The translations under genes were made by a program, and so were the position numbers. From Citrus sinensis (lineage: Eukaryota; Streptophyta; Magnoliopsida; Sapindales; Rutaceae), in assembly GCF_022201045.2 (NCBI RefSeq), contig NC_068564.1, forward strand, positions 3,038,001-3,102,000: DNA of 64,000 nucleotides. The letters run 5' to 3'. Below, one piece after another: positions 9,861 through 20,851 of this stretch; position 1 is the stretch's first letter, and each line of letters starts with the position of its first letter. The notes beneath the pieces were generated by a model that had not been told where the DNA came from, made no database searches, and saw only the letters and a program-made list of their open reading frames with translations.

Positions 9861-10823
9861 TTAAGCAGTCTTCGTGGAGGACAAAACAAAGTCTTTAAAA
9901 TAACCGCACAGAGTAGGACCGACAAAGTCTCTAGTGCGGTGGCCACTACCATCAACATGGCCCACCACAGCCACCCCCTTTTGGTCCAAAAGCTTTAGAA
10001 ACTCAATCTGACGGTCACTCATTGGGTCAGCAAAGCCAACGTACTCCATCACCCTCCATCCGAGCGAGCTCATTTTCTCAATCAGCTTTGATCCACCTCC
10101 CACCGTCGGATTGCAATACTCATGATCACGGTCTGCACCCAGTGGCAGTGCCAACTCCCAACACATATCATTAATAGCCAACGGAAAATCAGGATCTTTC
10201 TCCAATCTCAACTCTGATTCCGTCCTCTTGACCCCACTGAAGTATGGTTTGATCAAAATCAGGCCCTTGATTGTCAGCGGCAACAAATCATCAACTATAG
10301 CAGATGCACGTAATCCTACCTGGTAAGCTAGGTTACCACCAGCGCTATCTCCCGTTAAGAAACAGGAAGAAAAGTCAGCGTACTGTTGTAACCACCCGTC
10401 TTGACTTGTCTTGAGCCAGTGCAACACTTCCATGCCATCATCGTAGGCTGCGGGAAGACGATGCTCAGGGGCAAGACGATACTCTGCTGTCACGACCACA
10501 GCAGGGATTTGGGCCGCGATCAATTGGCAGTACTCATGGATGGTGGATGTAGCTGCGCTTTTTAAAACGAAGCCTCCGCCGTGGAAGTGAATAATGAGAG
10601 GGAGCTTGGCGGATGATGAGGAACAAGTATTATTATTATTATTAAGTGCTTGACGGGGCAGGAATATACGTACCCAGATGTTTTTTGATTGGTTGACGGT
10701 GAAATCTTTTGAGAGGGCTATTGTGTTGTCATTTGGATCGGGTTTGGCTGGTGTTCTTGGCAAAACATCGGGTTCCCGAGTGATGGTGCCATCGGCGTTG
10801 ATCCTCACCGGGAAGTTTTCCAT
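9861..10823 (-). CDS. CXE: Carboxylesterase (CXE), copy A, minus strand
   Basis: This is an intact single-exon 320-residue class-I plant carboxylesterase, predicted cytosolic ester hydrolase. HGGG is at 81-84, the [15 protein letters not shown] block at 115-129, S160 in GDSAG, D266 and H295: a complete triad. An asparagine run (N61-N65, coded by ATT repeats on the plus strand) lies in the variable loop before the HGGG strand. The start is the ATG at 10823. The frame stays open upstream for about 35 codons but has no ATG there, so that is probably 5' UTR. The twin at 37553-38515 differs at 14 residues, including 87-88 right after HGGG and 297 just after the catalytic His. Confidence 0.95.
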   Translation of the reverse strand: MENFPVRINADGTITREPDVLPRTPAKPDPNDNTIALSKDFTVNQSKNIWVRIFLPRQALNNNNNTCSSSSAKLPLIIHFHGGGFVLKSAATSTIHEYCQLIAAQIPAVVVTAEYRLAPEHRLPAAYDDGMEVLHWLKTSQDGWLQQYADFSSCFLTGDSAGGNLAYQVGLRASAIVDDLLPLTIKGLILIKPYFSGVKRTESELRLEKDPDFPLAINDMCWELALPLGADRDHEYCNPTVGGGSKLIEKMSSLGWRVMEYVGFADPMSDRQIEFLKLLDQKGVAVVGHVDGSGHRTRDFVGPTLCGYFKDFVLSSTKTA

Positions 10824-12177
10824 TGTTGGGCAAATTGTTTTGAACTTGGATGATATGATGGTGCAACCGACTGTAGGCTTTGCTACAATGGGATGCGAAC
10901 GCGCAACAATAGGTGTGACTGAAAAGTCAAAATAGCCTGCACTTCAGACCAGTCGTTTATCCGCTATTTAGGTCCAGAAATAATTCAAATGATAAAAGTG
11001 CAAAGAACTTAATAATAAGTTAAAAAAAAAAGAGAGAGAAAAATGTAATGAACAGTATTTTTTTCCCAGCGTAAGTGTTCAACTTTTCATGATCCACTGA
11101 TTGTCTGATATGTGCAGGAGCATACCAAGAATGATTTGTCCAACATACGGCTGTAAATTAATCTAACGGCTATACACATTGCAATCCTGTGGTCACGGAT
11201 GATAGATATTTTGACTTTGTACATTTGCTAATGCTTGTCCATGAGCCATCTAGAGAATCCCTGACTCAGCATAACGTGTCAACAAAGAGTTGCTCACTTG
11301 ATCCAATTGCTCACTTGATCCAATGGTCATAGATAAATTCCCTTTGTTATTAAAGATAAGGGTCATCTTAAGTATTTTTTTTAATATATACATATACTAA
11401 TTTATTATAATCATAACTCTACTCATATTTTACTATCATCGATATTCTTCGTAAATAATTTTATTATGACACATCTTAAAGATCGACCCTCACTAAGAGT
11501 TCAAGGAGACATACCAACGAACTACGAGCTCATTGACTTTTGAAGTTATCTGTTACATTTAATATAATTTATAGCCAAACAAAACTTATTTATTGGCTCA
11601 CCTGACCCTAATATCTATTACTCGTTTTTATATTTAAAAAGCTTGATTTTAAGTTACAATAAATGTAACTTTAACAGTTAACAAAACCCAAAAACAACCA
11701 TGCATGTTTGTCGTCTACATTTGCTTATGCTGATCCATGAGCCATCTAGATTTAGAAAATCCTCACTGAGAATGCTGTGTTAACCTTGTGTTGTCACCAA
11801 AGAGCTGCTAATTCAATTTTTCACCTTATTTCGTACTGGACTATTGATTGATGCCGGGGTTGTAGTGCATAAGAATTTCATCAAATACCTTGTTCAGTTT
11901 ATCGAGCACCTATTTTATCCTAATAGAAATCAATGGGATACCTGAATACATAGTCCAATCCTCAGATAAGCTCTTTTATGGCGTTCCTCGTCTATTGATT
12001 TTTAGCATGATTTTCTTTAACTTGTTTATCTTTTTTTTTTTATGATGCGAGATATGTAACATTAATAGTAGAAATCGCATACTAATTATTTCAACTTAGT
12101 TTCGTAAGTTTTCTTTCAATCTACAAAATTATGTAATTGTGCAAGAAAATTTGTAAAATATATAGAAAGGTCATGTT
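10824..12177. other. 5' flank of minus-strand CXE and end of duplication copy A
   Basis: Matches 38516-39793 closely. It carries a 17-base tandem duplication (GCTCACTTGATCCAATT, near 11292-11325) that copy B lacks. Homology to B stops near 12177, just after AGAAAGGTCATGTTC. No further gene seen. Confidence 0.75.
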
Positions 12178-13874
12178 CTCTCTTTATTATCACATTATGT
12201 ATTTTGAAATCTCAGTTTCATTCTTTTATACAAGATTATTTGTGATATTACATTAGAGATTATAACTTATATTTACAATCACATTTATACTAATTGATCT
12301 ATTATATCAGAGATTACAAAATGTATGAAATAATTAAAAAAAGATTGAAACTAACTTTATAAGGACCTCTCTAAGTTACATTTACCGTAACTTACACTCA
12401 GTGATGCGATGGGTTGGCCAATAAATAGATGCCAAGTGAACAAAATAGCAATAAAATGAAACTGGTTTAAAAGGTTGGAGTTCGGTCACCAACATGTGTC
12501 AACGGGAGAAATTCCTTTCTATAGCCGGTCATGACAAAAGTTAACCATAACACACCATAACGTTAAGCAAAAGAGATTCTATCTCTTCTTCCAACCCAAT
12601 CCTCCTCAAAATTCACTGCCAACCTCCACCACCGAATTTCAGCCACCCGGATTTCAATGATTCAAATCCAACTTCAAAGTCGGAGTTTTTATTCAGTTCC
12701 AAACAAAATCCAGATGGAAAACCAGCTTGGAGACTGCAAAATCAGTTTCTAGTTGTGATTATTCTCCTCCCTCGGCCATTTTCTTGGAGTCAAAACAAAA
12801 CCCAGATCAAGAAAAGGATTGTAAAGAAAATTGCAGATATGGGTCTGTTTTTGCTTCTGTTCTTGTTGTCGTTGTTTCTGTTCTTGTTGTCAGCTTAGGG
12901 TTGTTGCGTGTTGATTGAAGGCTGTGAGGGCTAAAAATTTTCTTGTGTTGAGTGAGGTGAAATGAAGTGAAATGAAGAAACAGAGAGGTGAAAAAGGGTG
13001 TAGATGAAAACTAAAATTCACAAATTCACAACCTAATTAATACTTTATTAAACATATACCTACACAAGTTGGAGCATGGGTTTCTTTCATCAATTCGAAG
13101 CTTAAGATTAGAGCATGAAAGGATCAAAATTTACAACTTCATCACTGTTCATCGAAGCAAATTAAATGGATAAAAAATTGAATACATAGAAAATTCTTGG
13201 ACCGAATTAACTGCAAAATCACGATTCAAAATGCAAAGAATGGATTAAAAAAAGGGAAAAAAAGTAAATTTAATAAGGCACGGGAAGCAAAACTAATGAC
13301 GGGATAGAAAGATTTATGCATTAGATTTACAACAAAATTTGTTCATGGATTACACAAGTTATAAAGCATGGGAAATTCTAAATAAAAAGGGGATTGAAAT
13401 CAAGTTATAAAAATTGTATTTACCCAGTTAAATTTGTTGCAGAAAATTGCTTTGATTGAAGAAGAAAAAGAGACGAGGGATAAAAAAAAATTTTATTCTT
13501 TTTCTAAGAATAAACCGTTTGGTCAAGTAGCCCGTTCCTTAAAATAATCAGTTCGGCCGATTTACCACTTAATATTACTTTTTAAAATTTTAATGTCATC
13601 CGTTGGATCCAAATTTGAGTACATTCAACGTCTTAGATTCACTGGACTGTAAACGTAACTTAGGGATTGCCACTTTATAATACTTTTATGGGGGCTAATA
13701 CAATAAGTGTGCTTTACCCTGCAATGTCACATTTGAACTATTCACAGCTGCAATCCTCATCTAATGGCTACAGATGATTCAATCTAATAGTTCATATTAC
13801 TTGTACCATACCTTATCACCTAATCATTCGCTTTAAGTCAACTTAGTTCTTCGAGTAAGCTGAGTCACCCGTCC
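12178..13874. other. Unique intergenic region with a weak small-gene candidate
   Basis: A CT-rich, leader-like stretch (about 12570-12710) precedes an ATG at 12714 that opens only 12 codons. In the next frame, with no ATG of its own, 12727-12918 stays open and encodes a polar stretch followed by a hydrophobic, valine-rich segment (one possible membrane helix). This could be a frameshifted small membrane-protein gene or chance. The rest shows nothing recognisable. Confidence 0.25.
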
Positions 13875-13875
13875 A

Positions 13876-13898
13876 TATATATATATATATATATATAA
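13876..13898. repeat. (TA)n microsatellite
   Basis: About 11 uninterrupted TA units. Confidence 0.9.
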
Positions 13899-14811
13899 TG
13901 TCATCTTGTCATGTCCAAGTCAATGCCACTGCAGCTCCAGCTCACTCGTCAATCCTGACGCACTGTCTTCATTCAGGCATCTCATCAAACATCCTTGCAA
14001 TTGCATCAAACGCCTTGCTCTAACATCTCACACATGCTGTGACGCTAGTCCCTTTTGTTTATTTATCATTATCATATTACAGAATATGGACGTTATAATA
14101 ATTACGGATCAACTAAGGCTTGAAATCTATATGATTATAGCAAAGGCACTTTTCAGAGTATCCCCGAAAAATCTAGCCAATTAGCAGCCGTGCTATAACT
14201 CATAATTGCCAAGGGAGGGGGATGTAATTTCTCACATGGATTATTCTTTGAAGTGCCTACTCAGCGATAAGAAAATATAATTAAATTTACTAACATTAAA
14301 ACTTGGGATTTACTGGGAGTTTGTAGCACAAATCAAATTGCTATGCGGACCTTTCTGCAAGTTCCGAAAGGAGTATAGGAAGTCAAGACAACATAAACAT
14401 GTCAATGAGAAAACAATATTGAGGAAAACCGTGTCAAATAAGCTCGGCCTAACCAATATTGGGAAAAATCTGAATTTATACGCACAGGAATGCGACATCC
14501 TGACTATGGCATGTACCCTTGAATCAATTCAAATAGAAGAGTTAAACTGAGCAGTGAGCAAACAAATGCAGTGGCAAGATAACATACAGGCATATATGCT
14601 TGCAATATGTCTTTATTAATTTAATCATCATAACAAAACCGGAATAACAAACAATTTAAGACACCAGACAGTATCTGTAACATATGGCTGACATATATAT
14701 TAAGAAAAGAAAGCAAATGCCAACAATCAGCCATAACAAATTAAGCACCCCTTGATCAGCCCAAAATGAACAACAGTCACTAATAATTGTAATATACAGC
14801 CACTTCGATTC
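13899..14811. other. Intergenic, 3' flank of a CXE pseudogene
   Basis: Short frames near 13906-14184 (which starts at TTG) and 14338-14550 have no recognisable content. Nothing else seen. Confidence 0.5.
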
Positions 14812-15793
14812 TCAAGACAAAATGAAATTTTTTATGGTAACATGGAGGGCCTCGAGCTTGATAGGATCTCTAAGCAAACTGTGGCCGCTATCATCAAAAT
14901 AACTCACCACATTGACGCCTTTTTGCTCCATCATCTTCGCCAGGTCAACCTGACGGTCAAACAACGTATCCTCACTGCCCCCAGTCACCATCACCCTCCA
15001 CCCTAACAACCTGAATTGGTCTAAAACCTTTGACCCACCTCGGGCCGTTGGATTGCAATACTCATGATCACGGTCGGCCCCGATCGGTAATGCCAACTGC
15101 CACAGTAAATCAGTACTAGATGGTGGTAAAATCGGTTGATTCGCCAACCTCAACTCTGACTCCGTCCTTTTGACCCCACCAAAGAAAGGCTTGAGCAATA
15201 TCAGACCTCTGATCTTCAAAGGCAACAAATCATCAACTTGCGCCGCTGCTAGCAGTGCTGCGTGGTAAGCTACGTTGCCACCTCCGCTATCGCCCATTAT
15301 GAAACAAGACGACAAGTCAGCGTACTGTATTAACCAGTGTTCTTGAGTGGTTTTGATCCAGTGCAAGACTTACACGGCATCATAGTAGGCCGCTGGCAGG
15401 CGGTGCTCGGGGGCAAGCCTGTAATCTACGGACACAATCACAGCAGGGACTCGGGCTGCAATATCTGAACATAAATCATGGTAGATTTTTGTGGCTGCGC
15501 TTAAGAGAATGAGGCCTCCGCCGTGGACATAAACAATAAGGGGAAGCTTGGTCTTGGTGGAAGAATCAAGCGCTTGACGGGGCAGGAATATGCGGACCCA
15601 AGTCTTGTTTGATTGGTTGACGGGGACATCTTTGGAGACAGCAATTGTGTGGTCATTTGGATCGGGTGTGGCTGTGGTGCTTGGGTAATTGCTGTAATCG
15701 CGAGTGATCGTGCCGTCGGCGTTGACGATGAACATTCTGTAGTTGGGTGAATCACTGGTTGTCTCAGATGGAGAAATTTTGTCTGATTGACAT
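14812..15793 (-). pseudogene. CXE: CXE pseudogene with one nonsense codon
   Basis: This is closest to the plus-strand pair at 8251/35891 and runs on the minus strand. The body from 15735 down is in one frame, with HGGG and the catalytic S, D and H all in place. TAA at 15370-15372 (plus strand TTA) replaces the glutamate codon that paralogs have after the AAYxDAV segment, splitting it into 121 and 184 codons. The original ATG at 15793-15791 is followed by a 4-base TCAA/ATCA duplication that shifts the frame, so only the internal ATG at 15735 is in frame. With one stop and an intact triad, it looks recently dead. A full-length product would need read-through. Confidence 0.92.
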
Positions 15794-15854
15794 TTATCAA
15801 GTGAGTTAGGGCTATTGGCACCCCTTTAAAACGCTGTCAAAACCCCTTTTGTTT

Positions 15855-15863
15855 CTTTATATA
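15855..15863 (-). promoter_or_regulatory. TATA box of the CXE pseudogene
   Basis: On the minus strand TATATAAAG lies about 62 bases upstream of the old ATG at 15793. The core promoter seems to have survived gene death. Confidence 0.5.
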
Positions 15864-15966
15864 CACCCTCAAAAATTTTCAAAATAATATCAATTTTTTG
15901 CAACACCATTGTTAATAATAAAACTAACCTTCATTAGAACTCTTCCTCGTTAAACCTCAATCCTTC

Positions 15967-16170
15967 AAAATTACTTTGACTTTTGATCGAGTGGTTAGAA
16001 TCACTCCCTCACAATTGTAAGAGTAGTGGTTCGAATCCCTATAAAAATATTATAGATGTTTAATTCATCTTTTTAATTTGAATAAAGATAATTTTATTCT
16101 TTTTAAATTTGTAGTCTCATATAATATGAATTGTAATTTAAGTAATAGTCTCATGTAATTAAAAAAAAAA
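15967..16170 (+). mobile_element. tRNA-derived SINE
   Basis: The target duplication CAATCCTTC is at 15958-15966 and 16171-16179. Inside are a Pol III A-box-like GAGTGGTTAGAATCAC and a B-box GTGGTTCGAATCCC (about 16029-16042), then an AT-rich body and a terminal A10 run (16161-16170). About 204 bp. Confidence 0.85.
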
Positions 16171-16179
16171 CAATCCTTC

Positions 16180-17774
16180 CATTTTATTTCTTATTTTTGA
16201 AACTTTTTTCAATGAAAAAAATGGTTCCTGTTGCACGCAATTCTTTCTATTTCTCTACACAACCATTGGCAAAAAGAAAACGAACCCTTTAACACAAACA
16301 GAAATAATGATAAAAAAGAAAAGAGTCAAACAAAGATTTGAATTAACGGGTTTGATGGCAGATTTGTGAGGGAGAAATGATGGGTGAGTGTAATTCTTAT
16401 TGTAATTTAATTTTAGAATAAATTTCCTTTGATTTTTTTTTTTAAAAAAAAAACCAACTAACATAGCAAAAATTTTCCAACACCAAACAAAAAAATTGAA
16501 AAAAAAAATTATCCCATCACAATTTTTGATACGGGCTTGTCAATTGAATTGGATGCAAAGGACATTTTGCCAAGAGAGGAAGAAGGAACCAAAACCATGA
16601 CTAACCAAAACCATGACTAAGGGGCCCAAAAATGAATTCGCAGAAGCAAAACAGCAGCTCAACTTTAGACCCGAGAGAACCAAGAAACAGCCAGACTGGA
16701 TGAAGGACTACGCCACGTGAACCATGACAGCAAGGGTGGATGGATAATTCCTCTTAACGACTATCTGAATTCTGTTATTATAATTTAGATATTTTACAAT
16801 TGTCAGCTCATGTTTGTTTTTTAGCCTTAGAATACTCTAGAGGAGTCACGAGATATATATGCAAAAGGGAATATTGTGCAAGGCATGTTTTATGAATGAA
16901 AGTCCTTCTCTTTCTCATCTCTGTCTTATTCTTTTTTTATTCTGGAGCCGTCACTCGCTCGAAGAGTGCTCAATCATTGGTACATTTTTTTAATTCTAGC
17001 AGTAAAGTGTATCAATTTTCCCATTAGAATAATCTCATAATATAACCTTTTTTTTTCTTTTGAAATATTAGAGAAATCATTTGAACACACTAAACTCCTC
17101 ATTGAACTCATTTACTATACTCTTAAAATTTAAATTTAAAAAATTAAATTTAACTCTATAAACCTACCTAAGCGCCTAACATAACCTTACTAGACAAAAT
17201 TAAAATATTATTAAAACATTATTTTTGCTTAAGAACTCATTAAAATCACATATAAAACTTTTAGTTAAATTTTGTTATATTTTAAATAGAACAAATATTT
17301 GTTTATTGTTTTATTCTAGCAAAAAATTTTAAATCTATGTAAATCTTCCACATAGTTTCATTATCTGAAATATAAAATCTTATATAAATTAACTTCACTC
17401 TGTTATTTTCAGACTCTTCTTTTTCATCTTCTTCCTTTTTTTTTCCCACTCAAATCTGTGACATTAATTTAATCACAACCATAGCGATTAAGGGAAGCCT
17501 TTGACCAATACAAAAGACAATAAAATACAAGAAATTATAAATTTAAAAAATCAGTAGCAACAAGTTATTAGTACTTTTCTTTTTCTTTTTCTTGTAAGAA
17601 GCTTGACGAGCGAGGAATCCAAAAGAGAAGTTTTAACAGGCAGTCGAATTCTAATTAGCCGGTGATTGTAAATGTGTTTATGGATTGTTTAGAAGTAGAT
17701 TAGTCAGAAAGTGACGCAAAATTCACTCTGTTTTGATATATGCCTCAACTTTCAGCACTGCTAACATTCATATA
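16180..17774. other. Intergenic, AT-rich
   Basis: No convincing gene. The minus-strand frame at 16255-16464 is low-complexity. Nothing else seen. Confidence 0.5.
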
Positions 17775-19354
17775 TGTTAGCGAAAAATTAGTTTTTTAAA
17801 TTTTTTTATAAAAATTTTTAGAATTGCTCTCATACAATATATAAGAATTTGTAATCTAGAAATCGTACCTTGAAAATCCGATTTAACTTTTTTTCGCTGA
17901 GGTGATTTAGGCTCCCAGATCACAATTCGTCACCACCACTTCTATCAGATCACAATCCGTCACCACCACTCCTATTAGATCACGATCCGCCACTAAATAA
18001 TCTTCCAGGCTATGACTCAAGTTTGATCTGCACTTGATGTGTGGGCGGCTTTATCATCACTAAAATAACTAGCATGAGAAAATTTTTTCTCTCAACAATA
18101 GAGAGAAAAATCTTTTTCTCTGATCTGTATAAAGTGGCTACACACCATCTTTTGGGAGAAAATAAGCCATTTTTATATTTCTATCTAGTGGAAACCCTAG
18201 GCTCCTTTTTTATATTATTTAATTCTATTGAATCAATTTTGATTTAAATTAAAAATAATAAACCAAAAGTAACGTTACTTCTTTCTTGTCATAAGGGTCC
18301 ACCTTGTAAAATAATGCCCCTTAGACACAAATACATTACATGGAGCCTCCCACTAAATAATATATTTAGGCTTTTAACCCAAATAGTTAGTTATCTTGCT
18401 TATTAATCTAGCAGTGGCGCAGTCAATTAAATGAGCTAACCCGGAGATCATTTGGTAACATACAATAGTGGCTATAATAATTAGGTCTGTAATTAAACTA
18501 GTCTAATTATTTAATTTCAAATCTACTCCACTAAAATATTGGAACTAATCTCCATAATTGTATGCTCAAATAATAATTTGTCCCAAGCCACATTGATTTC
18601 TTTACTGTATAATCCTTTGTACTACATCGTTAATTAAATCAATATCTCAACTGTCCAATCAATTTAATAACATCTTATTCCTTGATACTTACTGATTTTC
18701 TCTAATGATCATTTTCAACATACTAAATATGTTGACACACTCTGACCAAAGAATTATATGATCAAATGCCAAAAACTCATCAAAAGATGTGTTGTACAAA
18801 TTCTATATTGTTAATCTATAACTCTAATACTTATAATTGCTCCCACCAAGATACTGGGTATATTGATTACAAGTATGTGTCGTGCACATTGGTAACTCAA
18901 ATGGAATAACAATTACAATCATGAAATTATAACTAACTCAAGATTAAGATTACAGTAAAATCAATGCTTATGAGATTTAATAAGTCTGACAGTCATTACA
19001 AGGTTAATTAAATCTCATATGTGATCCAGATTAATGTAGTCAAACTACATCAGTAAATTCATTGAATGATCAGTAAATTCATACATGATTAAAACAAACT
19101 ATTCAATAAATTTACTACAGTCTAAACATAAATAGAGTGTTCAACTCTATTTATCAACTGTAAACTAAATTTATTTAACTATAAGATAACTTATATTTAT
19201 GTCTTCTGTGAATCCATATAATGATCACATAAAAATATATAATATGATTAAACAGATATTTTTCAATATATATTTATGTAATTGAAAATATCTCAAATAT
19301 TTTATTAATAAAAAAATAAATTAATATACTTTAAAAGAGCATATAATCCCAATA
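17775..19354 (-). mobile_element. Solo LTR of the copia-2 family (minus orientation)
   Basis: The reverse complement of the LTRs at 40538-42060 and 47713-49256, recognisable by the repeated 'GATCACGATCCG' and 'TTTTTCTCTC' blocks near 17940-18120. Ends are TGTTAGCG and TCCCAATA. ATATA is duplicated at 17770-17774 and 19355-19359. No internal domain remains, so this is a solo LTR left by LTR-LTR recombination. The frame at 18041-18247 is not a gene. Confidence 0.9.
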
Positions 19355-19910
19355 ATATACACTTTGCAGTTATGAATTGTAATTACGCCGTCAGTTGCCG
19401 ACATGTGAGAGGTCATTTTCATGTAATAATGATCGGAAATTTTTGGCTCCAACCAAATTGTGATCCTCTGCTATCAGTTTTGGTCTTAATTGCTACCTCA
19501 AGGTCACCCCCACAAGTTTTCAAATATTCTCTTTTTTATTAATATATTTTCATATATATATATATATATAACTGCTACCTCAAGATCAGTGTAGGATCTT
19601 TCGCTAAAATTACTAATTCAAAATTTCTGGAATTCATGCTTAGTTATCAGCTCTTAGGTTAATTTATAACTGAATAATATAACCGAATACAACAGTTGCC
19701 GATTCCCGACTAAATTATCCCCTAAAGAATTTCAGTAGTTAGATTAAATGAGAAAGCATCCAACAACCATGAGGAATAAATACAAAAAGTGTGGTAAGAT
19801 ACAACTGCGGCAATGCAGCAGGACCTAGAAAACTCTTGCATTTAATTTTTTTTTTTTTTAGTACGTGCATAATAGAAATTTGCATCGTAGGTCTTTTATG
19901 CATATTTGGC
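19355..19910. other. Intergenic, AT-rich with a short (TA)n
   Basis: (TA)n at about 19553-19570 and T-runs near 19847-19859. No gene seen. Confidence 0.6.
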
Positions 19911-20341
19911 TTTTTTTTTTTTTGATTAATTGGGGCTCTAAGAAGAGCTAGAGAACAACAGTACAGGGGTGAGAAACCCCGTAAGAGTCATGCAATAATA
20001 GAGCCCTAACGCCCAAAGGGGGGGAAGGGTACACAGTAAGGCCTAGCGGAATAGAAAAAGCGAGCTTCGCCGTATAATCTGCAGCAAAATTTGCTTCTCT
20101 GTAGATATGAGAGATGGAAACATGCCAATCCAATTTGAGATAATCTTTTATAGCCTGGACCAAGGGAGCATGTTCATTGGTCAACACCGAAGGTCCAGCC
20201 ACCAATTGAGTAACACATAGGCTATCCGTTTCAACTTTCAATCTGCGGATACCAGAATTCCATGTAAGTTGGATCCCTTGATATAAGCCCCAGAGCTCCG
20301 CGACAATAACAGAGCAAGAACCAATCATCATCCCAAAGCCT
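19911..20341 (-). mobile_element. 5'-truncated LINE 3' end (RNase H fragment)
   Basis: A minus-strand frame (20331-19948, 127 codons) encodes the C-terminal part of an RVT_3-type RNase H: AELWGL, ETDS and a REANFAADYTAK segment, the usual acidic-residue blocks, with the first strand missing. A T13 run at 19911-19923 is its poly(A) tail on the minus strand. A possible imperfect target duplication, TAT(T)TGGCTTTT, sits before the T-run and near 20342. A LINE tail is likelier than a host RNase H gene, given the tail and truncation. Confidence 0.75.
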
Positions 20342-20638
20342 ATTGGCTTTTGAAAAGAAATGTTTGTAATACTCTTTGAATAAAAATAAATAAATAAATT
20401 ATTTTAAAAAAATAAAAAATAAAAACCTATAGCTGTCTTTCTTTTGGGAGGAAGGAAAAAAAAAGTAATAGTTGTATCACGAAAAAGGATTTCTTGTCTA
20501 AAGCAAATAATTGGTATAAAAATAAAAACTATACCCAAAACATGTTCGTTCACCCACTATCACTCACTCACCAAGATTGAGTCCGTGTAAGCTTTCAGAA
20601 ATCTACATACTTACTACGCAGGTATATCTTACAACGAT
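20342..20638. other. Block homologous to 33600-33860
   Basis: From the TATAGCTGTCTTTCTTT landmark (20430) to about 20600 it matches 33712-33850 in order: TTTCTTGTCTAAA, AATTGGTATA, CCAAAACATG, CTCACCAAG. In both places a minus-strand small ORF ends just to the right, so this may be a shared 3' UTR. Confidence 0.6.
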
Positions 20639-20851
20639 TCAAGTCCCATGAGCCTCAGAGTACACAAGAGCTGTTTGCATCTTGCCTGCCAGATTGTCAT
20701 TCATTATTTGGGTATTGATCGTCTGATTCCATGTACGGTTAATGCAATCAGTGGTTACTTTCAGCGTTGTGTCATCCATAAAATCATTCAGAATATAGCC
20801 ATTATTACATAGAGAGTAACAGCTCTTGTGTACTCTGAAAGTAACCAACAT
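20639..20851 (-). CDS. Small ORF (70 codons), unknown, within an inverted repeat
   Basis: ATG at 20851, stop at 20639. The predicted peptide has four Cys and no signal peptide, membrane helix or family I recognise. It spans two nested perfect inverted repeats (20655-20675 with 20818-20838; 20753-20764 with 20835-20846), so the transcript could fold strongly, and coding status is doubtful. The downstream flank (plus-strand left) is shared with the small ORF at 33862. It could be the last exon of a decayed gene or a non-coding hairpin. Confidence 0.25.
   Translation of the reverse strand: MLVTFRVHKSCYSLCNNGYILNDFMDDTTLKVTTDCINRTWNQTINTQIMNDNLAGKMQTALVYSEAHGT
20655..20846. repeat. Nested inverted repeats (21-bp and 12-bp arms)
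   Basis: A perfect 21-base arm at 20655-20675 pairs with 20818-20838, and a 12-base arm at 20753-20764 pairs with 20835-20846. The loop is about 140 bases. No flanking target duplication was found, so it is not clearly a MITE. Confidence 0.85.

Noticed and set aside
10678-10935. 85-codon plus-strand frame opposite the CXE start (also 38370-38627)
   Set aside because: Antisense shadow; begins at an internal codon of the opposite strand and shows no family.
12727-12918. 63-codon ORF as a real gene
   Set aside because: Its first codon is TTG and no in-frame ATG follows the upstream stop at 12658-12660; kept only as a weak note.
15501-15821. 106-codon minus-strand frame overlapping the CXE pseudogene
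   Set aside because: Alternate frame of the pseudogene's N-terminal region created by the 4-base slip near the start.
16019-16042. tRNA gene suggested by A- and B-box-like sequence
   Set aside because: No cloverleaf could be formed by eye; poly(A) tail and target duplication show a SINE.
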